Source of the DNA: Acidobacteriota bacterium
GTDB lineage: Bacteria > Acidobacteriota > Blastocatellia > Pyrinomonadales > Pyrinomonadaceae
DNA: 64,000 nt
Assembly: GCA_019242475.1 (NCBI GenBank)
Contig: JAFAVK010000063.1
Location: forward strand, 1 to 64,000
Reading direction: 5' to 3'
The notes beneath the pieces were generated by a model. That model searched no databases. It saw only the letters and a list, made by a program, of their open reading frames with translations, and was not told the origin of the DNA. Positions 45,785-52,287 of the stretch are shown here, in pieces (position 1 is the stretch's first letter; the number at the start of each line of letters is the position of its first letter). Made by a program: the position numbers and the translations under genes.

Positions 45785-46441
45785 TTCTTTCCCCTCGGTT
45801 AGAAACTGTAAAAGTCCGTCCATCCCTTCGCCGGTCTTCGAAGAGACTTCGAAGATTCTCATGCCGGGGCGGACGGACTGGATGTTGGCGCGCGCGGCCG
45901 CCGCGTCGAACTCGACCGCGGCGGCGATGTCCGTCTTGGTGATGACGGCCACGTCCGCCGTGTTGAAGATGGTCGGGTACTTCAGGGGCTTGTCCTCGCC
46001 CTCCGTGACGGAGAGGAGCACGAGGCGCAAGGATTCGCCGAGGTCGTAGCTCGAAGGGCAGACGAGGTTGCCGACGTTCTCGATGAAGAGCATGTCCAGC
46101 TCTTCCAGACGGAACTCTTCGAGGCCGCGCTCGACCATCGAGGCGTCGAGGTGGCAGACCGTGCCGGTCACTATCTGCCGGACGGGCGCTTTGCTTCTGG
46201 CGAGGCGCGCGGCGTCGTTCTCGGTGGCGAGGTCGCCGACGAGCGCGGCGACCCGGCGCACGGGATGCAAACGCGTCAGCACGCTTTCCAAAAAAGCGGT
46301 CTTGCCCGCGCCGGGGCTGGAGACGAGGCTGACGACGAAGACGCCGGCCGCGCGGAAGCGCTCGCGGAGACGGCGCGCGAGCAGGTCGTTCTGCTTCAGC
46401 ACGTTCTGCCTGACTTCGACCAGGCGCGGGCCGCTGCTCAT
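45767..46441 (-). CDS. hypB: Nickel-insertion GTPase HypB
   Basis: 224 residues with the P-loop SSPGAGKTAFLESVLTRL, DLATENDAARL and the GTPase-domain metal site TVCHLDASMVE, plus VITKTDIAAA for guanine. It lacks the His-rich nickel-storage N-terminus of some HypB proteins. Works with HypA to load Ni into the large subunit. The start overlaps the hypA stop by 4 bp. The final residues MSDE come from the intergenic heptamer repeat. Confidence 0.95.
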   Translation of the reverse strand: MSSGPRLVEVRQNVLKQNDLLARRLRERFRAAGVFVVSLVSSPGAGKTAFLESVLTRLHPVRRVAALVGDLATENDAARLARSKAPVRQIVTGTVCHLDASMVERGLEEFRLEELDMLFIENVGNLVCPSSYDLGESLRLVLLSVTEGEDKPLKYPTIFNTADVAVITKTDIAAAVEFDAAAARANIQSVRPGMRIFEVSSKTGEGMDGLLQFLTEGKEVMSDE

Positions 46442-46785
46442 TGCTCCAACTCCAACGCCACGACCTCAAGCTCCCGGCCGCGCACGACCTGCGGGGCGGG
46501 CGTGCCGCAGGCCGGGCAGAAGAACCTCTGGACGGAGGCGAGCGTCTGCTCCGCGGCGCAGGCGGGGCAGAAGACGACGACGGGCACGTCCTCGATGACG
46601 AGGCGCGAGCCTTCGAGCGGCGTGCCCTCGCAGGCCACGTCGTAGGAGAAGAGCAGCGCCTCGCGCACGACGCCCGACAGCGGCCCCAGGCGGAGGTGAA
46701 TCGCGCACACCTGCGCGCACCCGCGCCGCGCCGCCTCCTCCGCGGCCATCTCCACCATGCTCATGGCGATGGAAAGCTCGTGCAT
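46438..46785 (-). CDS. hypA: Hydrogenase nickel-incorporation protein HypA
   Basis: 115 residues: nickel site MHELSIAMSMVEMA (His2), zinc site VVFCPACAAEQ and FFCPACGTPA. Delivers nickel with HypB, whose start overlaps this stop. It follows a perfect 35-bp inverted repeat of heptamers, and the region upstream has no obvious promoter, so it is probably transcribed from the hydrogenase promoter far upstream. Confidence 0.95.
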   Translation of the reverse strand: MHELSIAMSMVEMAAEEAARRGCAQVCAIHLRLGPLSGVVREALLFSYDVACEGTPLEGSRLVIEDVPVVVFCPACAAEQTLASVQRFFCPACGTPAPQVVRGRELEVVALELEQ

Positions 46786-46796
46786 GAAGAATTAAT

Positions 46797-46871
46797 GATG
46801 AATGATGAGTGATGAATGATGAATTAAATACAAGAGGTATTTAATTCATCATTCATCACTCATCATTCATC
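46797..46871. repeat. Perfect 35-bp heptamer inverted repeat between yceI-like gene and hypA
   Basis: Arms of 35 nt, identical without a mismatch, flank a 5-nt loop AAGAG. The outer 28 nt are GATGAAT/GATGAGT heptamers; the inner part is TTAAATAC. The stop codon of the YceI-like gene lies inside the arm. Perfect arms suggest recent formation or gene conversion. Confidence 0.96.
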
Positions 46872-47451
46872 GTTGCTTTTCCGCGACGATGTCGAACCTG
46901 AACTTTAGCTCGTTCTTGACTTTGATCATGCCGCCGACGGCCGTGACCGGCTTGATCTTGTAGTCGGTCTGGCGGAGCGAGAAGTCGCCGCGCGCGCGGA
47001 GGTCTTCTTCACGGAAGGTCACCTCCGCCTGAATCCAGAGGTTGGGCTGGGTGACGCCGTGCAGGGTCAGGTTGCCGATGACGCGGGCGCGGTAGAGACC
47101 TTCCCGGACGCGGCTCGTCGTGACGCTCGTGCTCTCGAAGACGACCTCGGGGTACTTCGAGACTTCGAGCGCCTCCGCGCGCATCTGCCGGTCTACCTCC
47201 CGTCGATCCTTCTCCTTCACCTCGTCCGTCGCCGCGAGCGAGTCGGCCCTGACCGTCAGGCGGACGCGCGCCCTTTCGAGCGTGCCGGGGACGAACTCGA
47301 CCTCGCCCGCGAAGTCGCGGATGGCGATGACCGGGTCGTGGCCGAACGAGGAGAGCAGCCCTTCGGCGAACGCCTGCACGGTGAAACTGCTCCGGCCGGC
47401 GTCCAGACGGTAGTGCACGACTCCCGCGGCTTCCGCGGCGTTTCCGCTCAT
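46867..47451 (-). CDS. YceI-family lipid-binding-fold protein
   Basis: 194 residues with the YceI lipocalin-like pattern: VHYRLDAGRSSFTVQAFAEG at the start, SFGHDPVIAI, SKYPEVVFESTSV, GNLTLHGVTQPNLWIQAEV and DYKIKPVTAVGGMIKVKNEL. YceI proteins bind isoprenoids or amides in the periplasm, but no signal peptide is visible here, so it may be cytoplasmic. Inside a hydrogenase operon it could bind a quinone-like electron acceptor; this is inference. ATG at 47451 preferred over a TTG 12 bp upstream. Confidence 0.86.
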   Translation of the reverse strand: MSGNAAEAAGVVHYRLDAGRSSFTVQAFAEGLLSSFGHDPVIAIRDFAGEVEFVPGTLERARVRLTVRADSLAATDEVKEKDRREVDRQMRAEALEVSKYPEVVFESTSVTTSRVREGLYRARVIGNLTLHGVTQPNLWIQAEVTFREEDLRARGDFSLRQTDYKIKPVTAVGGMIKVKNELKFRFDIVAEKQR

Positions 47452-47525
47452 GACGAGCCTCAAGAGGGCGGGCCGGGCCGCCTCTCGTCTTCGCAGTCCT
47501 CAAACTCGCGGCCGGCGGCGCGCCG

Positions 47526-47768
47526 TCACATCGACCTCAGTTTGATGTACCGCTCGAAGTCCGGGACGATGGTCGAGAGCCCCCCGGCGAGGTTGCCCGG
47601 CTCCAGCAGCCCTTCCGGCAGCACGCGGCCCAGGGCCTCGCGCGCCTGCCGGCGGATGCCCGGGTGCGCCAGGATGAGCCCGGCCCCCGCGACCAGGAAG
47701 GCAACTCCGGCAATCAGGAACACCACCTCGTTCGAGTCGTTAGAGCCGTCGGCCCCGTTCTCTGCCAT
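47526..47768 (-). CDS. Small single-pass membrane protein of the hydrogenase operon, 80 residues
   Basis: One membrane helix (about 14-34, VVFLIAGVAFLVAGAGLILA) and a C-terminal amphipathic part ending DFERYIKLRSM. The ATG at 47768 has a perfect AAAGGAGG. The C-terminus resembles that of the next small protein (IRRYWNMTRM), which recalls the DUF6893 type of short membrane proteins in group 1h hydrogenase clusters (memory, unverified). It may tether the soluble hydrogenase to the membrane or quinone pool. Confidence 0.72.
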   Translation of the reverse strand: MAENGADGSNDSNEVVFLIAGVAFLVAGAGLILAHPGIRRQAREALGRVLPEGLLEPGNLAGGLSTIVPDFERYIKLRSM

Positions 47769-47786
47769 GACAGTCCTCCTTTGATT

Positions 47787-47892
47787 CGTGAACCGTGAAC
47801 CGTAAACCGTGACGAGAAGGAGCCGTGCGCCGTGCGCCGTGACGAGGTTAACCCTGCCCGCTCTCGTCACGGTTCACGATTTACGGTTCACG
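47787..47892. repeat. Heptamer inverted repeat (ACCGTGA type) between two small membrane-protein genes
   Basis: About 30-nt arms of CGTGAAC/CGTAAAC units with few mismatches. The central part holds a further run of GCCGTGC/GCCGTGA units. Same unit type as the repeat at 52208-52283. Confidence 0.88.
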
Positions 47893-47899
47893 GCCCTTC

Positions 47900-48055
47900 T
47901 CACATCCGCGTCATGTTCCAGTAACGCCGGATGTCGTGGAACTGCGTGATGACCCCGACGGCGACCAGCACCAGCACCGCGCCGCCGACGATGCCCCAGA
48001 CGCTGACGCCGGACTCGCGACGCCTCCTCTTCTGCAAAGACTCTCCCCTGTTCAT
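47900..48055 (-). CDS. Small membrane protein of the hydrogenase operon, 51 residues (DUF6893-like)
   Basis: Basic N-terminus (SLQKRRRRESG), one helix (about 20-38, VWGIVGGAVLVLVAVGVI) and the C-terminal FHDIRRYWNMTRM. The ATG at 48055 follows GGGGGAAG. An in-frame GTG at 48091 overlapping the previous stop is possible. Compare the 80-residue neighbour, which shares the helix-then-RY...M layout. Confidence 0.68.
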   Translation of the reverse strand: MNRGESLQKRRRRESGVSVWGIVGGAVLVLVAVGVITQFHDIRRYWNMTRM

Positions 48056-48087
48056 CCGAACTTCCCCCTTCTCTCTAAACGCCCCTC

Positions 48088-48642
48088 TCACGACACCGCC
48101 GGCGCGCGACTCTCTGCCAGAATCTGCGCGACGAGCGACTCGACCACCCCGACGGCCTCTTCCACGGCGGCCGCGACCGGCCCGCTCAAGCCCATCAACC
48201 CCTCCTCGCCGCCGAGCGTCTGCGGCTCGCAGCCGACCAGGAGGATGCGCTTGAACTCGCCGCCCATGGCCTTCACCATGCCGAGCACCTTCAGGGGATT
48301 CATGCCGTGCGTTTCGACCATTATCCCCCCCTCCCCGGCGCCGTCCAAATCATTCAGGTCGGGCTCGACGGTGTAGAGCGTGCCGGGCGCGCCGCCGCGC
48401 GGGGTCGCGTCCACGAAGACGGTCACGCCGGGGCCGTCCATGATCGCGTAGGCGAGGTCGAAGCCGCGGATGCCGAAGTCCACCACGCGCACGCCCTCGG
48501 GCAAACGCCTGCCCGCGAGCCGCCGCGCCACCTCGCAGCCGAAGGCGTCGTCGCCCAGGAAGATGTTGCCGATGCCGGCGATGAGTATGCGCGGCACGGC
48601 CGCCGTGTCTTCCGCAGGAGTTGTCAACTCGTCACTCGTCAC
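48088..48642 (-). CDS. Hydrogenase maturation protease (HyaD/HupD family)
   Basis: Cleaves the C-terminal peptide of the large subunit after nickel insertion. Motifs: ILIAGIGNIFLGDDAFGCEV, VVDFGIRGFDLAYAIMDG and ETHGMNPLKV, supplying the acidic and His metal contacts. The matching substrate tail, 21 residues past DPCLPCGVH, is present in HhyL. Start uncertain: the GTG at 48642 lies inside heptamer repeat sequence (product tail-like MTSDELTT); a GTG at 48597 right before PRILIAG gives a conventional N-terminus. Confidence 0.9.
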   Translation of the reverse strand: MTSDELTTPAEDTAAVPRILIAGIGNIFLGDDAFGCEVARRLAGRRLPEGVRVVDFGIRGFDLAYAIMDGPGVTVFVDATPRGGAPGTLYTVEPDLNDLDGAGEGGIMVETHGMNPLKVLGMVKAMGGEFKRILLVGCEPQTLGGEEGLMGLSGPVAAAVEEAVGVVESLVAQILAESRAPAVS

Positions 48643-48657
48643 TTGTCACTCGTCACT
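48629..48657. repeat. Four tandem heptamers (CTCGTCA type) at the protease gene start
   Basis: Units CTCGTCA, CTCGTCA, CTTGTCA, CTCGTCA in a row, without the second arm. They encode the last residues (SDE and stop) of the upstream 104-residue protein and the alternative N-terminus of the protease. Confidence 0.85.
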
Positions 48658-48960
48658 GCCTTCTTCCAACGGCTCGACCTCTTCGGCCGAGAAGAAGAAG
48701 CGGTGCCCGGGCTGGCGCTGCATCCCGAGGTCGCGGCCGGGGTCGTCTTCGAGGACGACCGCCAGGTGGTTTCGGCCCTCGTAGTCCTGCTCGATTGACT
48801 CGACGAAGGCGACCTGCCCCGCGAGCGCGAGGTCGAAGATGTCGCCGCCCGCCCTCGGGCGCAGGCGCACGCGGTCGCCCGCTTTGATTTCGACGCCGGA
48901 GACGCTGACGCTCCCGACCTGCGTCTTCTCCTCAAGCAGTTGCCACTCCCACTCGTTCAT
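48646..48960 (-). CDS. Hydrogenase-operon accessory protein, 104 residues
   Basis: Starts MNEWEWQLLEEKTQVGSVSV and has VEIKAGDRVRLRPRAGGDIF, FVESIEQDYEGRNHLAVVL and DPGRDLGMQRQPGHRFFFS; probably a small beta barrel. ATG overlaps the upstream stop by 4 bp (ATGA). It ends in repeat-encoded SDE. I do not recognise a named family, but such genes occur next to group 1h hydrogenases as I recall. Likely a maturation or assembly factor. Confidence 0.75.
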   Translation of the reverse strand: MNEWEWQLLEEKTQVGSVSVSGVEIKAGDRVRLRPRAGGDIFDLALAGQVAFVESIEQDYEGRNHLAVVLEDDPGRDLGMQRQPGHRFFFSAEEVEPLEEGSDE

Positions 48961-50054
48961 CGCTCGTCTTCTCTGCGCGGGCGTAGGCTGCGCATCGCGC
49001 CGTGCATCTTCATCAACTGCTCGGCGGGGAGTTGTTCGGTGCGTTCGAGGATGCGGCGCGCGCGGTCGTCTGCGCCGCGCATCTCGCGCTTCTCCTCGTC
49101 GGTCATCGTCAAGATGCGGAGCGTCAGAATCTCGTCGATCTCCGTCCCGTCGAAGAGTTCGCCCGCCGACTCGGGAGCGATCTGCGGGTAGTCGTAGAGG
49201 ATGATGGGCGAGGAGAGCATGCAGCCGCGCTCGCCTTCCTCGCCGACCAGGATCGGGTACGTGCCGACGTTCCGGCACACGGCCGCCGCTTCCGCGTGAA
49301 CTTCGGGCGGGTCGAGCAGCGAGACGAACTCGCCCCCGCGCACGTTCAATATCGTGTGCGTCGAGACGAAGGAGCGCATCAACGCCTCGTCCCGGCTCCG
49401 CCCGTCTGCATTTGCAAACGGCGTCAGGTTCAGGACGCGCACGGTGATTTTGAACGCGCCGGCGTTAACGCTCTCGGCCGAGACTTCGACCGCGCCTTCG
49501 ACGGCCTGCCGTCGCCGGACGATGACGCCCGCGACGCGGCCGTCCGTCTCGTCGCGCAGAGGCTCGACCTCACGGCCCCGCGGGAAAGAGAACGCGAGCC
49601 GCCGCGGCCGTTCGACGACTTCACTCAGGTTGAGAGACGACAGGCAGACGGCGCGCTCGACCGACTCCTGCCACGTCTGGAAGAGCCACCCGCCCACTTC
49701 GAGCGACGCGACGACGTTCAAATCCGAGTCGGAGACGTAAGACTGAATCTGCCGGTCGCCCAACCCGGCAATCCGCTGGGCGCAGTCTGCGCCCGGCAAG
49801 CAGACCTCGCGTTCGGACAGGTGCAGGAACCTCACCTTCACGTCGAGCGCCGTCGCTTCGTCGCCCTCGGCGAGGCACTCGGTCTGCATCGTCCAGGCTT
49901 CCGTCCCGCCCTGCGCGCGGCTGTAACTCTCGGGGCAGAGCGCGCCGAAGTTCCAGCGCTGCTGGTTCTTCACCGCCGTCGGGCGATAGGGATAGAGGAT
50001 GTACCCCTCGTAGAGCACCGCGTCGGCAATCTTTTCCACGAGACCGGGGTTCAT
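48957..50054 (-). CDS. Conserved-type hydrogenase-operon protein of unknown function, about 365 residues
   Basis: Begins MNPGLVEKIADAVLYEGYIL and contains YPYRPTAVKNQQRWNFGALC, RSFVSTHTILNV, SPIILYDYPQIAPESAGELF and a charged helical end. No membrane helix and no cysteine cluster motif. Not recognised beyond its place with DUF5947- and DUF6084-like genes. A start 75 bp upstream (50129) would add a leader written mostly in heptamer repeat; I prefer 50054, though neither has a good ribosome-binding site. Confidence 0.75.
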   Translation of the reverse strand: MNPGLVEKIADAVLYEGYILYPYRPTAVKNQQRWNFGALCPESYSRAQGGTEAWTMQTECLAEGDEATALDVKVRFLHLSEREVCLPGADCAQRIAGLGDRQIQSYVSDSDLNVVASLEVGGWLFQTWQESVERAVCLSSLNLSEVVERPRRLAFSFPRGREVEPLRDETDGRVAGVIVRRRQAVEGAVEVSAESVNAGAFKITVRVLNLTPFANADGRSRDEALMRSFVSTHTILNVRGGEFVSLLDPPEVHAEAAAVCRNVGTYPILVGEEGERGCMLSSPIILYDYPQIAPESAGELFDGTEIDEILTLRILTMTDEEKREMRGADDRARRILERTEQLPAEQLMKMHGAMRSLRPRREDER

Positions 50055-50061
50055 AAGGTTG

Positions 50062-50113
50062 CAGTAGACAATAGGCAGTAGAAGAGCTGTCGTCTTCCTA
50101 CTGTCTACTGTCC
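50062..50113. repeat. Heptamer inverted repeat (CAGTAGA type)
   Basis: Arms built of CAGTAGA, CAATAGG, CAGTAGA units on the left and CTACTGT units on the right, with imperfect pairing around a 9-nt centre. It sits between the DUF6084-like stop and the preferred start of the 365-residue protein. Confidence 0.82.
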
Positions 50114-50121
50114 ACTCCTCT

Positions 50122-50757
50122 TCACTCATCGTTCGGCATCAGGCTTTCCAACGTCTGTTCCCACGTCGGAATCCCGCGGCGCAGCTTGTAGCGGTAGAGC
50201 CGTTCGAACACGTCGCGGCGGAGGCGGAGCCAGGCGCCGTTCGGGTAGTAGTGCTCCATCATCTCTTCCCAGACGCGCACGGGCAGGCGGAACTGCGCCT
50301 CCCTGTCCCAGGGGATTTGCACGGCCTGCAACCCGCGCTCGCCGCCCTCGTAAAAGACCGTGCCGCTGAACAGAAGGTTGAGCGGCACCTCGCCCGCGTC
50401 GAGCCCCGCGAAGTACTTCGTCGCGGCCACGTTGAAGTCGAAGGTGCAGGGCACGTGCAGGTCAACGAGTGTGCTCCCCTGGAAGGGCGTCACGACGGCG
50501 GTCGCGTGCGTCCAGAGCATCGCGCGCAGCGTGTGCCCCCAGCGCTCCGGCTCGCCGAAGAGGTCGCTGAGGCGCGCCTTCTCCTCCGCCGTGTAATGCC
50601 GCTTCGTGGTCTCAATCTGAATCTGGCAGCGCAGCGCGACCGTGTGTATCTGCTCGGACGCGTCCGCGTTGGCGATGCGCAGCTTGAAGGCGAGGAGCGG
50701 CGCCGCCGCGAACGGCACGACCTCGGCCCCTTCGACCTGGAAGCTCAGCTCAGGCAC
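50122..50757 (-). CDS. DUF6084-like hydrogenase-operon protein
   Basis: 211 residues: LSFQVEGAEVVPFAAAPLLA, LRCQIQIETTKRHYTAEEKA, LVDLHVPCTFDFNVAATKYF and WEEMMEHYYPNGAWLRLRRD. This pattern matches my memory of DUF6084, a family nearly confined to group 1h hydrogenase clusters; unverified. Function unknown. Its start overlaps the DUF5947-like gene by 8 bp, suggesting a complex. Confidence 0.78.
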   Translation of the reverse strand: MPELSFQVEGAEVVPFAAAPLLAFKLRIANADASEQIHTVALRCQIQIETTKRHYTAEEKARLSDLFGEPERWGHTLRAMLWTHATAVVTPFQGSTLVDLHVPCTFDFNVAATKYFAGLDAGEVPLNLLFSGTVFYEGGERGLQAVQIPWDREAQFRLPVRVWEEMMEHYYPNGAWLRLRRDVFERLYRYKLRRGIPTWEQTLESLMPNDE

Positions 50758-51403
50758 GGGCCGCCCCTTGAACCGCGCCCGATTTTTGCTTCAACTCGGC
50801 GAAGAACTCTTCGATGGCCTTCCAGACTTCCGCGCCGCCGGACAGGCCGCGCCAGCCCGCGCGGATGAGCCCGACGAGCTTGAAGCACTCGTCAATCGGC
50901 GCGAGGTAGTAATCGTTCGCGCCCCGCACGCGGTTGACGAGCAGCGCCTCCACGTCCGGCTCCAACTCGCGCAGCACGGGGTTCTCCTCCAGGACGCCGG
51001 CCCACGCCGAGAGGTCTAAGAGCGACTCGGTCGCGCCCGCGGGGCTCGGGTAGAGCGCGAGCGTCCGGCCCGCGGGGCTGCTGTGGAAGAAGAAGGCCAT
51101 GCCGATGGGGAGCAACAGGCTCTCCCACTGCGCGTCCGAGAGGCGGAAGTCGGCGAGGCGGCGGACGCGGCGCGGGACGCGCCTGTACTTCGTCTCGGTC
51201 TGCCCGCCGAAGAGAATCGCGCACGCCTCGCAGGAGCAGAAGAGTTGGCGCGTCGGCGGCTCGAAGAGGTGCGAGTGCTCTTCGGCCAGTCCGGCGCCGC
51301 AGAGGTCGCAGCGCTCGGCCGCCTCCGGCGCGCGCGGCCGCACGAAACGGCGCAGCACGTTGATGGCTGACTGCGGACTGTTGTGATCGTAGTCGTTCGT
51401 CAT
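50750..51403 (-). CDS. DUF5947-like hydrogenase-operon protein
   Basis: 217 residues. A CxxC pair near the N-terminus (ERCDLCGAGL) and CSCEACAIL make a likely zinc or iron-sulfur site; later LPIGMAFFFHSSPAGRTLAL and NDYYLAPIDECFKLVGLIR. It matches my recollection of DUF5947, seen with group 1h hydrogenases. It begins 2 bp after the preceding small gene. Possibly an assembly or electron-transfer factor. Confidence 0.78.
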   Translation of the reverse strand: MTNDYDHNSPQSAINVLRRFVRPRAPEAAERCDLCGAGLAEEHSHLFEPPTRQLFCSCEACAILFGGQTETKYRRVPRRVRRLADFRLSDAQWESLLLPIGMAFFFHSSPAGRTLALYPSPAGATESLLDLSAWAGVLEENPVLRELEPDVEALLVNRVRGANDYYLAPIDECFKLVGLIRAGWRGLSGGAEVWKAIEEFFAELKQKSGAVQGAARA

Positions 51404-51405
51404 CT

Positions 51406-51627
51406 TTAGGCCGGCGGCATCTTCGGGCTGCCCGTGGTCGAATCCACGTCGTCGGGGTTGATGCCAGTGGAGTCTCGCGCCTCCGACGTGCCGGCGGGGC
51501 GGTCGGCGTGGGTCGTCCCGGCGTCGTGGCGGCCCGGCTCCTTGCCCTCGTCGTCTTTAATGTTCTCGCCCTTCCTCGTGCCGGTCGTGTGTGTCGGCGC
51601 GTCCGCCGAGGTGTCGTGGTCTCCCAT
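51406..51627 (-). CDS. Small hydrophilic protein, 73 residues, disordered
   Basis: Thr-, Asp- and Gly-rich throughout (MGDHDTSADAPTHTTG, GINPDDVDSTTGSPK), with no hydrophobic core, so probably disordered. It is placed tightly between the NifU-like and DUF5947-like genes with GGAGG before the ATG. Not recognised; it could be a linker or stress-related peptide. Confidence 0.6.
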   Translation of the reverse strand: MGDHDTSADAPTHTTGTRKGENIKDDEGKEPGRHDAGTTHADRPAGTSEARDSTGINPDDVDSTTGSPKMPPA

Positions 51628-51651
51628 CTTCTCTCCTCCTCAAAGACCTTT

Positions 51652-52197
51652 TTAAGTAGAGGACAGGGCGGCGGCGACGCTCGTGGGCCGCTTCCCTATC
51701 TGCACGAAGCCGTTCGAGGGCGCGGGGACGGGCTGCTCCGCGACGCCTTCGGCCTCGACGGCCGACACGTCGGGCGCCTCCCTGTAGATCGCCTCCTCGA
51801 TGGCGAGCTTGAGCGTCGCCGAGGACGAAGGGCACGTCTTGCAACTGCCCTGAAGCCTGAGCCGCACGACGCCCGCCTCGACGCCGAGCAGCTCGACGCT
51901 GCCGCCGTGCGAGTCGAGGTATGGGCGCACCTTTTCGAGCGCCTGTGTGACCCTCGTTTCGACGGGGACGGGGTGCAGCCCGTAGAGCAGCAGCAGATTC
52001 GAGACCAGCTCGTCGCGCGCGAACTCGTCAAAGATGCGGTCGCCCGCCTCGCCCGTCTCCGAGACGATCTCCATCAGACGGTCGAGCCCCGCGCCGTTGA
52101 ACTCCATCAGCGCCTGCATCAGCTCCACGGCCGCCGCCCGCGCCTCCGGGTCGCGCAGGCCCTCTATCTTGCGAATCAGCTCTTCGACTTTTTGCAT
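51652..52197 (-). CDS. NifU-like iron-sulfur scaffold protein
   Basis: 181 residues: helical N-terminal part, then a NifU C-terminal-type domain (about 85-150: ALEKVRPYLDSHGGSVELLG) with the cluster ligands GSCKTCPSSSATL. It can hold or transfer a [4Fe-4S] cluster, perhaps to the three clusters of the small subunit or as an electron carrier. It directly follows hhyL, separated only by a perfect inverted heptamer repeat. Confidence 0.87.
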   Translation of the reverse strand: MQKVEELIRKIEGLRDPEARAAAVELMQALMEFNGAGLDRLMEIVSETGEAGDRIFDEFARDELVSNLLLLYGLHPVPVETRVTQALEKVRPYLDSHGGSVELLGVEAGVVRLRLQGSCKTCPSSSATLKLAIEEAIYREAPDVSAVEAEGVAEQPVPAPSNGFVQIGKRPTSVAAALSST

Positions 52198-52207
52198 GCG
52201 TTAAAAC

Positions 52208-52283
52208 CGTGAACCGTGAGCCGTAAACCGTGACAAGAGAAGACCGCTTTTAACTTGTCACGGTTTACGGCTCACGGTTCACG
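52208..52283. repeat. Perfect 30-bp heptamer inverted repeat between hhyL and nifU-like gene
   Basis: Two 30-nt arms of CGTGAAC, CGTGAGC, CGTAAAC, CGTGACA units pair without mismatch around a 16-nt loop. It starts 10 bp before the NifU-like ATG and ends 4 bp past the hhyL stop, so it occupies the whole spacer. In RNA it would be a very stable hairpin and may separate strongly expressed hhySL mRNA from the accessory genes. Confidence 0.96.
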
Positions 52284-52287
52284 CCTT

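Noticed and set aside
50054-50129. N-terminal extension of the 365-residue protein
   Set aside because: The 25 extra residues are encoded by CAGTAGA-type repeat sequence, so they are unlikely to be part of the conserved protein, though translation from 50129 cannot be excluded.
52202-52285. The heptamer inverted repeats as insertion-sequence ends or attachment sites
   Set aside because: No transposase or target-site duplication is associated; both arms lie in one spacer with a short loop.
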